Shown here piece by piece: positions 1-7,099 of a DNA stretch of 64,000 nt. Source of the DNA: SFHK01 sp964554795 (GTDB lineage: Bacteria; Bacillota; Clostridia; Christensenellales; Aristaeellaceae); assembly GCA_964554795.1 (NCBI GenBank), contig CAZKQB010000007.1, positions 17,652 to 81,651 on the forward strand, written 5' to 3'. The position numbers were made by a program, and so were the translations under genes. Position 1 is the first letter of the stretch, and each line of letters opens with the position of its first letter. The notes below the pieces were generated by a model that saw only the letters and a program-made list of their open reading frames with translations, was not told where the DNA came from and made no database searches.

Positions 1-2
1 GC

Positions 3-1100
3 ATCGGCAAGAGTACGCTGCTTACGCAGCTGTCGGCGAATCTTTCTGCCCGGGGCGATCGCGTGCTCTATGTGTCAGGCGAGGAATCGATGCGGCAGAT
101 CAAGCTGCGCGCCACGCGTCTGGGCGCGGACGGCAGCGGCTTTTATGTGCTGGCGGAAAACGACGTATCCATCATTGAGGAACGCATGCTGGCCATCCGT
201 CCCCGCGCCATGGTGATCGACTCGATTCAGACGATGTACCGAACGGATATTTCCTCTGCGCCCGGAAGCGTGTCCCAGGTGCGCGAATGTGCGGCGCACA
301 TCATGAGGCTTGCGAAGATGAACGATTGCGCGGTGTTCCTTGTTGGGCACGTGACAAAGGAGGGCGCAATTGCCGGGCCGCGCGTGCTGGAGCATATGGT
401 GGATGCCGTGCTGTATTTTGAAGGAGACCGTTCGAGCCAGTATCGGCTGCTGCGCGCAGTGAAGAATCGCTTTGGCTCCGTAAATGAACTGGGCATGTTT
501 GAAATGACGGGCGAGGGCATGCGTGAGGTGACGAATGCGTCCGAGACGCTTCTGTCCGAGCGTGCGCACGATGCGAGCGGCTGCGTCGTAATGTGCGCGA
601 TGGAGGGCACGCGCCCGCTGCTGACGGATGTGCAGGCGCTGGTGACGCCTACGGTGTTTGGAAATCCCCGGCGCATGTCCAGCGGTATTGAGGTCGGCAG
701 ACTGTTTCTTCTGCTTGCGGTGCTGGAGAAGCGCGCGGCGCTTACCTTATATAATCAGGATGTATACATTAATATCGCGGGGGGCATGACGCTTACGGAG
801 CCGGCCGCCGATCTGGCCGTTTGCGCTGCCGTGGCTTCGTCGTCCCGAAACATGATGCTTGGTTCGGACTGGGCAGTTATGGGCGAGGTTGGTCTGGCGG
901 GCGAGCTGCGCGCTGTGCCGCATGCGGAGCGGCGACTCTCTGAATGCATGCGTCTGGGCTTTGAAAACGTTATTCTTCCGAAATCGAACCTGCGAGGTAT
1001 CCGCGTGCCGGAGGGTATGAACGCCATTGGCGCGGAAACGCTGTTTGATGCGCTGAAGCTGCTGGGAATCTATAACAACCCCGGCCGGACACGTTCATAA
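3..1100 (+). CDS. radA: DNA repair protein RadA (Sms), 5'-truncated by window edge
   Basis: RadA is a RecA-like ATPase that processes recombination intermediates by promoting branch migration. The frame is open from base 3 and begins inside the Walker A motif (IGKSTLLTQL), so the N-terminal zinc finger lies upstream of the window. The RadA-specific KNRFG motif is visible at about bases 451-465, and a C-terminal Lon-protease-like domain runs to the stop at 1100. No start codon is present in the window; the GTG at 63 is internal. A hairpin followed by a T-run lies 25 bases after the stop. The identity is very secure from KNRFG plus the domain order. Confidence 0.95.
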   Translation: MGKSTLLTQLSANLSARGDRVLYVSGEESMRQIKLRATRLGADGSGFYVLAENDVSIIEERMLAIRPRAMVIDSIQTMYRTDISSAPGSVSQVRECAAHIMRLAKMNDCAVFLVGHVTKEGAIAGPRVLEHMVDAVLYFEGDRSSQYRLLRAVKNRFGSVNELGMFEMTGEGMREVTNASETLLSERAHDASGCVVMCAMEGTRPLLTDVQALVTPTVFGNPRRMSSGIEVGRLFLLLAVLEKRAALTLYNQDVYINIAGGMTLTEPAADLAVCAAVASSSRNMMLGSDWAVMGEVGLAGELRAVPHAERRLSECMRLGFENVILPKSNLRGIRVPEGMNAIGAETLFDALKLLGIYNNPGRTRS

Positions 1101-1123
1101 TTCTGAGAGCGCTGGGCACACTT

Positions 1124-1156
1124 ACCTCCGTCGGATTTTGCCGAAGGAGGTTTTTT
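1124..1156 (+). terminator. Intrinsic terminator hairpin that also contains the next gene's ribosome site
   Basis: Bases 1124-1134 pair with 1141-1151 (10 of 11 pairs, one G/A mismatch) around a 6-base loop. Six T residues follow directly at 1151-1156. The descending arm contains GGAGG (1146-1150), the Shine-Dalgarno of the SpoIID-domain gene starting at 1157. The same element can therefore end radA transcription and hide the ribosome site of the next gene. Confidence 0.7.
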
Positions 1157-2125
1157 ATGAAAAAGATTTGGACGATTTTTGCGGTTTGCGCGCTGGTGCT
1201 TGCGTGTATGACCGGCTGCATGCAGTCGGCGACGAAGGAAGAAGCAGGGGAAGAAACGAAAACGCCGCAGCTTCCGGAAAAGCTGAAGCTGGACGATAAC
1301 GGCGTACCGATTCTGAACGTATACGATTTAAACGACGAACGTACGATGCAGATGGACATCGAAAGCTATTTGGAGGGCGTACTCGCGGGCGAGATGCGCT
1401 CCGACTGGCCGGAGGAGGCGCTGAAGGCGCAGGCGATTCTGGCGCGCACGTTCGTAGTCAAATTTGTGGAAACCAAGGAGTCTGCGTATAAGGACGCAGA
1501 CATTTCCACCGACGTAACCGAGGCGCAGGCCTACGCGCCCAAGCTGGTGGATGATCGAATTCGGGCGGCGGTGGCTGCCACGCGTGGCGAGATCGTGAGC
1601 TATGACGGTGAAATTGCTAATACGTGGTTTCATGCGCATTCGGGCGGCAGAACAGAGCTGCCCACGGTGAGCTTGGACTATAAGGAGAACCCGGCGTATT
1701 CCGAGAGCGTTGACGGTATGGAATCCGACGAGGCGCCGGAAAGCGTGAAGGAATGGAAAGCGACCTTCACTCGCGATGAGATTCGCGAAGCGATGAAGGA
1801 AGCAGGTGTACCGGTTGAGACCGTACAAATGGTAGCAGTGGGCGATACCGGCGAATCCGGCCGCGCGCAGACGCTGGAAATCGGTGGAAAGACGGTCAGC
1901 GCCGCGACGTTTCGTATCCGTCTGGGCGCTGACAAGCTGAAATCCACCTTGATTACCGATATTACGCAGGACGGCGATGAGATCACGTTCGTGGGCAAGG
2001 GCTACGGCCATGGCGTGGGCATGTCCCAGTGGGGCGCGTATGCGATGGCGAAGGATGGCAAGAACGCTAAGCAGATCATTGACCACTACTATAAAGGCGT
2101 ATCAATTGAAAAGCTGTGGTCGTAG
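1157..2125 (+). CDS. SpoIID/LytB-domain lipoprotein (probable peptidoglycan lytic transglycosylase)
   Basis: This 322-residue exported protein has an N-terminal hydrophobic segment ending in a lipobox-like MTGC (Cys about residue 21), so it is probably lipid-anchored outside the membrane. Residues ~70-320 form a SpoIID/LytB domain: the early block ESYLEGVLAGEM holds the Glu that is catalytic in SpoIID, and the late block GYGHGVGMSQWGAYAMA is the family signature. SpoIID cleaves glycan strands during engulfment in sporulation. It may be SpoIID itself or a vegetative paralogue, because the usual spoIIM/spoIIP/spoIIQ partners are not adjacent. Its ribosome site sits inside a terminator-like hairpin. 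Confidence 0.85.
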   Translation: MKKIWTIFAVCALVLACMTGCMQSATKEEAGEETKTPQLPEKLKLDDNGVPILNVYDLNDERTMQMDIESYLEGVLAGEMRSDWPEEALKAQAILARTFVVKFVETKESAYKDADISTDVTEAQAYAPKLVDDRIRAAVAATRGEIVSYDGEIANTWFHAHSGGRTELPTVSLDYKENPAYSESVDGMESDEAPESVKEWKATFTRDEIREAMKEAGVPVETVQMVAVGDTGESGRAQTLEIGGKTVSAATFRIRLGADKLKSTLITDITQDGDEITFVGKGYGHGVGMSQWGAYAMAKDGKNAKQIIDHYYKGVSIEKLWS

Positions 2126-2128
2126 GCG

Positions 2129-2683
2129 TTAGATGATTCGCTGAAGAATTTTCTGGTAAATCAGAACCATCGAGGGCTCCGATACGAAGTCCGCAAGCTG
2201 GTTTAAGGGAAGCCACTGAACGGCGCGGTTTTCATCTGCCTTGTTCTGAATTGCGTCATGCTCGTCTCCGATGAAGGCGTAGGTCATGTTCATGTGCAGA
2301 TGACAGGGAACAAAGCGTTCGCGCTTGATGTGAGAGGGCACGGTGAGAATTTCCAGTGAAATGGCGCCGGTTTGAATGGGCGAAAGGTGCTCGATTCGGG
2401 TTTCCTCCTGCGCCTCGCGCTGCGCGACGGCGAGCAGGTCGCTTTCGCCGTCGGCATGGCCGCCCGTCCACGCCCATGTGCCGTAGATGTTATGATAGGC
2501 CATGAGCACATGTGTGCGCGCGGGATTTAAAACCATTGCAGAGGCAGACATGTGCAGAAGCGCGCTTTCTCGCGTGAGGATTTTCGAGGGCATGCGCGTT
2601 GCTTCCTTTAGCATCAGTGCCCGATCGGTTTTCTCCTGCTCGCAGAGCGGGTGGAAGGCTGCGAGATCGTCAAGGTAATGCAT
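2129..2683 (-). CDS. Nudix hydrolase
   Basis: This 184-residue protein belongs to the Nudix superfamily, which cleaves nucleoside diphosphates linked to another moiety. The Nudix box is clear (G-H-A-D-G-E, then REAQEET, about residues 75-97) and carries the metal-binding REAQEE glutamates. The N-terminal ~45 residues are an extension of unknown role, and the substrate cannot be predicted. The start ATG is preceded by AAAGGAGCC. It converges tail-to-tail with the SpoIID-domain gene, with 3 bases between the stops. On its own strand it lies ~60 bases downstream of the small Cys-rich gene and is possibly cotranscribed with it. Confidence 0.88.
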   Translation of the reverse strand: MHYLDDLAAFHPLCEQEKTDRALMLKEATRMPSKILTRESALLHMSASAMVLNPARTHVLMAYHNIYGTWAWTGGHADGESDLLAVAQREAQEETRIEHLSPIQTGAISLEILTVPSHIKRERFVPCHLHMNMTYAFIGDEHDAIQNKADENRAVQWLPLNQLADFVSEPSMVLIYQKILQRII

Positions 2684-2703
2684 GATTTGGCTCCTTTCGT
2701 GAA

Positions 2704-2737
2704 GGCCGCCCCGGTATTGGGACGGCCCGAGTTTTTT
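2704..2737 (+). terminator. GC-rich hairpin followed by T-run between the Nudix gene and small Cys-rich gene
   Basis: Bases 2704-2712 pair with 2719-2727 (nine pairs including one wobble), with TTTTTT at 2732-2737 on the plus strand. In plus orientation it is a classic terminator shape, yet both flanking genes are on the minus strand. In the minus direction the hairpin lies just before the Nudix ribosome site and has no T-run. It may block antisense readthrough or structure the Nudix leader. Confidence 0.45.
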
Positions 2738-2743
2738 ACGGGG

Positions 2744-2965
2744 TTAGCGGTTCGGCCAGACGCGGGGCTGCGGCCCACAGGGACGGGGCTCGCACGGCGG
2801 TCGACGGCGGCGCACACAGTACAGTGCGTTGCCGTCGCAGTCCGTGCCTACGAAGCGAACGATAAATTCCTCGCCGAAGGGTGGAGTATCGTTTGGCCTG
2901 CAGCATGGCGCGGGCTCCGGGGTTGCCCACCATGGAGGCGGATACAGGGGCTTGCATGGATTCAT
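2744..2965 (-). CDS. Small Cys/Pro-rich protein, unknown function
   Basis: This is a 73-residue protein starting at the ATG at 2963-2965, which has a strong AAGGAGATG ribosome site about 8 bases upstream. It is rich in Pro and Cys (pairs such as PPPWW, PCCRP, RRRRPPCEPRPC), and a middle section (about residues 31-50) reads like a short beta-strand unit. A longer in-frame reading from upstream is possible but lacks a good ribosome site. A consensus sigma-A promoter lies ~105 bases upstream on the same strand (3072-3100), supporting real expression. I do not recognise a family. Cys/Pro-rich mini-proteins of sporeformers are sometimes coat or metal-binding proteins, but that is only a guess here. 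Confidence 0.6.
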   Translation of the reverse strand: MNPCKPLYPPPWWATPEPAPCCRPNDTPPFGEEFIVRFVGTDCDGNALYCVRRRRPPCEPRPCGPQPRVWPNR

Positions 2966-3071
2966 AAAACGCATCTCCTTCCGGGCCTTCCGAGCAAAGG
3001 TACACGTCAGGAGCGTTAGGAAGACCCGAAGCATCCTATGCGAGAAGAAGCGTTTCCGACAATACCGTTTC

Positions 3072-3100
3072 ATTATATAGGCTGCGCCAAGGACTGTCAA
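3072..3100 (-). promoter_or_regulatory. Perfect sigma-A promoter for the small Cys-rich gene
   Basis: Read on the minus strand, TTGACA (3095-3100), a 17-base spacer and TATAAT (3072-3077) match the consensus exactly. It points toward the gene ending at 2744 and leaves a leader of roughly 100 nt. Confidence 0.85.
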
Positions 3101-3134
3101 TCGATTTTATGCGCCGGGAGCAGATTTGAAAAGC

Positions 3135-3163
3135 TTGACAAGCTGAGCCGTAGAAAATATAAT
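3135..3163 (+). promoter_or_regulatory. Perfect sigma-A promoter, divergent, ~390 nt upstream of the oxoamine synthase
   Basis: TTGACA (3135-3140), a 17-base spacer and TATAAT (3158-3163) match the consensus exactly. Only 34 bases separate it from the oppositely directed consensus promoter. The transcript would carry a ~390-nt leader before the first gene at 3562. Confidence 0.85.
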
Positions 3164-3169
3164 AATTAC

Positions 3170-3540
3170 TGTGCTTTTTGCTTTCGGTCTTAAAATGCGT
3201 CATTTGAAAAGGACAGTCTTCGAAAGATGCTTGGCGCAGAAGGCCGAACAACGATGAATAGCAGAGGCCGAATGATCGAGGGCTTTTGACGGCTTTGGGA
3301 CGGGGATGCAGGGGCTGCCCCGCCTGAAAACGTATCAGTGACGGAGGTGTCCTGCCGTCCAGAATGGTGAGGCTCGCCTTCATGGATGCGTCCGGAACGA
3401 GCCTGTAAGGGCTTACGGCGCAATGATAAAAGTCAGTGATGGCTGCCTGGCAGACACGGATTTTTAGGAGGACGAGACGGCGTGTCCGTCCTCTGGCGCA
3501 GGTTGCGTACACATCCTGAACACTGAGGCATAAGACGGAA
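3170..3540 (+). ncRNA. Candidate structured leader or stand-alone RNA
   Basis: No credible protein is encoded in these ~370 bases. Several local hairpins can be drawn: CGGGG...CCCCG near 3301-3322, GACGG...CCGTC near 3341-3360, CTGTAA/TTACGG near 3400-3418, and GAGGACG...CGTCCTC near 3467-3493. With a perfect promoter just upstream, this is either a long 5' leader with regulatory structure or a small RNA gene. I could not match it to a T-box, SAM, cobalamin, lysine, glycine, guanidine, RNase P or tmRNA signature by eye. Confidence 0.35.
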
Positions 3541-3561
3541 AATTCAATACAGGAGGAAACC

Positions 3562-4731
3562 ATGGACATCTTTACCAAGTGCAGAGAATTCACTCGTCCC
3601 GACGAGATTAAGAAAACCGGAAATTATCCCTATTTCCATGCGCTCGAATCCCGGCAGGATAAGGTAGTCCTGATGGAAGGCAAGCGCCGGATTATGTTGG
3701 GAAGCAACAATTATCTGGGGCTGACGACGCATCCCGAGGTGATAGAGGCCGGTATCAAGGCATTTGAACAGTACGGCTCCGGCTGCTCCGGCTCTCGCTT
3801 TCTGAACGGAACGCTGCAAATGCATCTGGAGCTTGAAAGGGAGCTCGCCGAGTTCCTGCGCAAGGACGGCATCGTTACGTTTTCAACCGGCTTCCAGACG
3901 AATCTGGGCATTATTTCCGCAATCGTAGGCCATGGCGACTACGTGATCTGCGATGCGGAGAACCATGCGTCGATTTACGATGGTTGCCGCCTGAGCTATG
4001 GCCGCATGCTGACCTATCCGCATGCTGACATGGAGGCGCTGGAAAAGCAGCTTGCAAAGCTTCCGGACAGTGCAGGGCGTTTGATCGTGACAGACGGTGT
4101 GTTCTCAATGGGCGGCGACATTGCCAACCTGCCGGAAATCTGTCGGCTGGCGAAGAAGTACGGCGCGCGCGTGATGGTTGACGATGCGCACGCGCTGGGT
4201 GTTATCGGCGAGGGTGGACGCGGTACTGCCAGCTATTTCGGACTGGAGGATCAGGTAGATATTTACATGGGCACGTTCTCCAAATCGCTGGCGTCGCTGG
4301 GTGGCTATATGGCGGCTTCGAAGGAGGTCGTGAACTACGTCATGCATACCTCGCGGCCATATATCTTCTGCGCATCGATTCCGCCGGCCAACTGTGCGGT
4401 TGCTTTGACGGCGCTGAGGATCATCAGGCGCGATCCTTCCATCGTGACGCGCCTGTCTGATCTGGCGGCGTACGCGCGCAAGGGCTTCCATGAGCGCGGC
4501 ATCCCGATCATTGACGCGGATACGCCGATCATTCCAATTTATACCTATTCGGAGGAAAACACGCTCCAGAAGGCGCGCGAGCTGTTCGAAGCGGGCGTAT
4601 ACGTGAATCCCGTGCTGCCGCCTGCCACGCAGCCCGGCAACTGTCTGCTTCGCACCAGCTATATGGCTACGCTGACGACTGAGCTGATCGACGAGGCGCT
4701 GGACATTTTTGAAAGGGTACTGAAGAAGTAA
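3562..4731 (+). CDS. PLP-dependent alpha-oxoamine synthase (KBL/serine palmitoyltransferase-like)
   Basis: This 389-residue fold-type I PLP enzyme belongs to the family that condenses an amino acid with an acyl-CoA and releases CO2 (KBL, ALAS, BioF, SPT). Family blocks include SNNYLGL (~50), GSGCSGSRFLNGT (~72-84), the DDAHALG loop (~208) and GTFSKSLASLGG with the Schiff-base Lys near residue 241. The run of motifs looks closer by eye to bacterial serine palmitoyltransferase-like enzymes than to threonine-linked KBL. The next gene, one base after the stop, is a short-chain reductase rather than threonine dehydrogenase. The ribosome site is ACAGGAGGAAACC. Substrate assignment is uncertain. Confidence 0.85.
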   Translation: MDIFTKCREFTRPDEIKKTGNYPYFHALESRQDKVVLMEGKRRIMLGSNNYLGLTTHPEVIEAGIKAFEQYGSGCSGSRFLNGTLQMHLELERELAEFLRKDGIVTFSTGFQTNLGIISAIVGHGDYVICDAENHASIYDGCRLSYGRMLTYPHADMEALEKQLAKLPDSAGRLIVTDGVFSMGGDIANLPEICRLAKKYGARVMVDDAHALGVIGEGGRGTASYFGLEDQVDIYMGTFSKSLASLGGYMAASKEVVNYVMHTSRPYIFCASIPPANCAVALTALRIIRRDPSIVTRLSDLAAYARKGFHERGIPIIDADTPIIPIYTYSEENTLQKARELFEAGVYVNPVLPPATQPGNCLLRTSYMATLTTELIDEALDIFERVLKK

Positions 4732-4732
4732 A

Positions 4733-5521
4733 ATGGGCAAGGTTGCGATTGTTACCGGCGCGGGCAGCGGAATCGGGCTGGCTGCGTCGAGAGCGCTCGT
4801 GCAGGACGGCTGGATGGTCTACGATTTCAGCCGGACCGATCGCGCCGCGCAGAACGTTCGGCATATTGGCTGCGACATTTCGGAGGAAGCGCAGGTGCGC
4901 GCGGCCGTTGCGCGTGTGATGGAGGAGCAGGGGCGAATCGATCTTCTGCTGAACAACGCCGGCTTCGGCATTTCCGGCGCGGTGGAGTTTACGCGCGCGG
5001 AGGAAGCGGATAGACTGGTTCAGGTGAATCTGTTTGGCGCAGATAATGTAACTCGCGCGGTGCTGGGAACGATGCGCACACAGCGCAGTGGACGAATTCT
5101 GTTTACAGGTTCCATTGCCGGGATTCTGCCGATTCCGTTTCAGGCGTGGTACTCGGTCAGCAAGGCGGCAGTGAACGCATACGCGCTAGCGCTTCGAAAC
5201 GAGGTTGCTCCATATGGTATTTCCGTGTGCGCAATCATGCCGGGCGATATTCATACAGGCTTTACCGCGGCGCGAGAGAAATCGGTCGAAGGAGATGAGG
5301 TATACGGCGGGCGAATCGAAAAGGCGGTTTCCACTATGGAGAAGGACGAGCGGAACGGCATGTCGCCGGACGTTGTGGGCGAATACCTCGCAAAAATCGC
5401 TCGGAAGAGGCGTGTAAAGCCGCTCTACGCCATCGGCGCGCAGTATAAGCTGTTTGCAGTACTTGCAAAGCTGTTGCCTGTGCGGCTGACAAACTGGATT
5501 GTAGGACGACTGTACGGGTAA
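4733..5521 (+). CDS. Short-chain dehydrogenase/reductase, coupled to the oxoamine synthase
   Basis: This 262-residue Rossmann-fold oxidoreductase has the cofactor loop TGAGSGIG (~7-14), the structural NNAG (~79-82) and a catalytic Ser followed by YSVSK (~143-147). The C-terminal ~30 residues are hydrophobic/basic (KLFAVLAKLLPVRLTNWIV), suggesting a membrane-proximal tail. Its ATG begins one base after the upstream stop, so translation is coupled. An oxoamine synthase makes a 2-amino-ketone, and an adjacent SDR would naturally reduce it to an amino-alcohol, as 3-ketosphinganine reductase does in sphingolipid synthesis. This pathway assignment is inference from adjacency. Confidence 0.85.
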   Translation: MGKVAIVTGAGSGIGLAASRALVQDGWMVYDFSRTDRAAQNVRHIGCDISEEAQVRAAVARVMEEQGRIDLLLNNAGFGISGAVEFTRAEEADRLVQVNLFGADNVTRAVLGTMRTQRSGRILFTGSIAGILPIPFQAWYSVSKAAVNAYALALRNEVAPYGISVCAIMPGDIHTGFTAAREKSVEGDEVYGGRIEKAVSTMEKDERNGMSPDVVGEYLAKIARKRRVKPLYAIGAQYKLFAVLAKLLPVRLTNWIVGRLYG

Positions 5522-5635
5522 AATTCGGAAAATTGAGCCATTTCTTTGCAAAAATTCGTCTGAGGTATGGACTTGAGCGCATGATTGTGTTATACTGTTT
5601 GTGATTATACAGCTTAACCGGGAAGGCGGTGTACC

Positions 5636-5908
5636 ATGAGCGATCAAATGGGAGAAACCAGAAATTTTGCGTTTCCCACCGATACCCCTGACTCTGCAAG
5701 GGAAGTTATTCAGTATGTGTATGAGGCGTTGAAGGCAAAGGGACATGATCCCATTATGCAGCTGGTTGGGTACATCATCTCCGGCGATCCGACGTATATC
5801 ACCAGCTATAACAACGCCCGTTCTTTGATTCGCCGCGTGGAAAGAGACGAAATTCTTGAGGAGTTCGTCCGGTTTTACGTGGAGGAACACGAGAAGAAGC
5901 TCAGGTAA
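5636..5908 (+). CDS. ireB: IreB/DUF965 family regulatory protein
   Basis: This 90-residue cytosolic protein matches the IreB (DUF965, YrzL) family. Diagnostic stretches are REVIQYVYEALKAKGHDP and LVGYIISGDPTYITSYNNAR. In Enterococcus, IreB is a substrate of the PASTA kinase IreK and negatively affects cephalosporin resistance; that kinase is outside the window. Its position directly before ruvX and a DUF1292 sequence reproduces the yrzL-yrrK-yrzB order of Bacillus. The ATG is preceded by GGGAAGGCGG. The N-terminal ~17 residues before FPTDT are short and polar, as in the family. Confidence 0.93.
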   Translation: MSDQMGETRNFAFPTDTPDSAREVIQYVYEALKAKGHDPIMQLVGYIISGDPTYITSYNNARSLIRRVERDEILEEFVRFYVEEHEKKLR

Positions 5909-5976
5909 CCGGGCGCAGGAGCGTTGATGGAAACGGCTCGGCAGCTCGTATGCCGGGCTTTTCTTCGGGAGGCGAC

Positions 5977-6771
5977 ATGGTCAAGCGAATCTTGGCTCTG
6001 GACGTGGGCGAAAGGCGTATCGGCGTTGCAGTGAGCGATCTTCTGGGTATTACCGCGCAGGGTGTGGAGACCATCTTTACCGAGGGCGTTGAGCGCGATC
6101 TGAAGCGCGTCGCCGAGCTCGCGTGGCAATATGAAACGGATCAGCTTTTACTGGGGCTTCCCATGCGCATGAGCGGCGAGGAGGGTCTGCAGGCCGGGCG
6201 CGTTCGCTTGTTTGCGGACAGGCTGACGGATATGGGCTTTCAGGTGCGCTTTCAGGATGAACGGCTGACGTCTGTCAGTGCCGAGCGCGTGCTGATCGAT
6301 GCGGGCGTAAGCCGAAAGGGCAGAAAACAGGTTATCGATAAGATGGCAGCCGTGTGCATTCTTCAGGCGTTTCTGGATGCGGGCGGCTGGCACGAAATGG
6401 ATCAATCGAACCGGAAAACCGGCGAAAGAGAGGTATTTAGGCTGATGGACGGGTACATGGAAGAGGACAACATTGTTGAGCTGATTGACGACGAGGGCAA
6501 TGAGCTTAGCTTTCAGCACCTGATGACGCTGGAATGGAATGGAAAGAGCTACGTGATCCTTGCTCCTGCCGAGGAAATGGAGGACATTGGAGAGGACGAG
6601 GCCGTTGTGCTACGCATCGATCAGGATGACGAGGGCAATGACGTCTACGCATCCATTGAGGATGATGACGAGATGGAAAGCGTGTTTAAGCGCTACCTCG
6701 AAATCGCCGAGGCGGATGAGGATGATGAGGAAGCCGAGTACGCTGAAGCAGAAGACGACGAGGAAGACTAG
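5977..6771 (+). CDS. ruvX: RuvX (YqgF) Holliday-junction resolvase fused to a DUF1292 domain
   Basis: This 264-residue protein joins two normally separate proteins. Residues 1-~145 are RuvX/YqgF, an RNase H-fold nuclease involved in 16S rRNA 5' maturation and possibly Holliday-junction resolution: LALDVGERRIGVAVSD, LLLGLPMRMSGEEG and DERLTS are visible. Residues ~160-264 are a DUF1292 (YrzB-like) domain beginning MEEDNIVELIDDEGNELSF and ending in a long acidic Asp/Glu tail. The start is ATG 5977 because GGGAGG lies 5-10 bases upstream; the earlier ATG at 5950 has no ribosome site. The junction holds AGAGAGG followed by in-frame ATGs, so separate translation of the second domain is also possible. 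Confidence 0.88.
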   Translation: MVKRILALDVGERRIGVAVSDLLGITAQGVETIFTEGVERDLKRVAELAWQYETDQLLLGLPMRMSGEEGLQAGRVRLFADRLTDMGFQVRFQDERLTSVSAERVLIDAGVSRKGRKQVIDKMAAVCILQAFLDAGGWHEMDQSNRKTGEREVFRLMDGYMEEDNIVELIDDEGNELSFQHLMTLEWNGKSYVILAPAEEMEDIGEDEAVVLRIDQDDEGNDVYASIEDDDEMESVFKRYLEIAEADEDDEEAEYAEAEDDEED

Positions 6772-6786
6772 TAAGGGAAACTTAAT

Positions 6787-6815
6787 TTGCGTTTTGAACG
6801 CGAATGTGATATGCT
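6787..6815 (+). promoter_or_regulatory. Promoter of the pheST T-box transcript
   Basis: TTGCGT (6787-6792), a 17-base spacer and TATGCT (6810-6815) with an upstream TG (extended -10). It lies just before the T-box leader. Confidence 0.65.
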
Positions 6816-6824
6816 TACGTTTGT

Positions 6825-7066
6825 TCAAAGGCTGTGAAAGGGAAAAGTATTCGGCAGCACCGTTCACAAGAGAAGCTGCGCCATCGGCTGGAAGCGCGGC
6901 GGACGGAAAGCCGGTGAAGTTCGCCCGTGAGCCTTCGCGCTGAACGGTTCAGTAGGTGCGAACGGAGTCATTCCCGTTAAAAGAATGTGAGGCCGGTTCA
7001 TTGTGACCGGTGAATCGGGTGGTACCGCGAGCCTTGCTTCGCCCCTGCTTCGGCAGGGGGTTTTTT
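6825..7066 (+). promoter_or_regulatory. T-box riboswitch (phenylalanine specifier) with terminator
   Basis: The leader contains the T-box core GGGTGGTACCGCG (~7017-7029), which binds the uncharged tRNA acceptor end. It is followed by a terminator: CCCCTGC (7042-7048), TTCG loop, GCAGGGG and TTTTTT (7061-7066). In stem I, the segment GTGAAGTTCGCCCGTGAG places codon TTC (6920-6922) in the specifier position, agreeing with the downstream phenylalanyl-tRNA synthetase genes. Uncharged tRNA-Phe should stabilise the antiterminator and turn on pheS-pheT. Confidence 0.92.
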
Positions 7067-7099
7067 ATGTTTGAGACCAGATGGAGAGGGAGAAGAACC

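Noticed and set aside
3170..3540. Cobalamin or glycine riboswitch in the oxoamine synthase leader
   Set aside because: Core motifs of these aptamers were not found; only generic hairpins.
3562..4731. Classical threonine catabolism gene kbl
   Set aside because: No threonine dehydrogenase neighbour; the coupled gene is an SDR. Kept as a broader oxoamine synthase call.
7010..7099. Extended N-terminus of pheS beginning at 7010
   Set aside because: It would translate through the T-box motif and terminator; the ATG at 7100 has the ribosome site and normal length.
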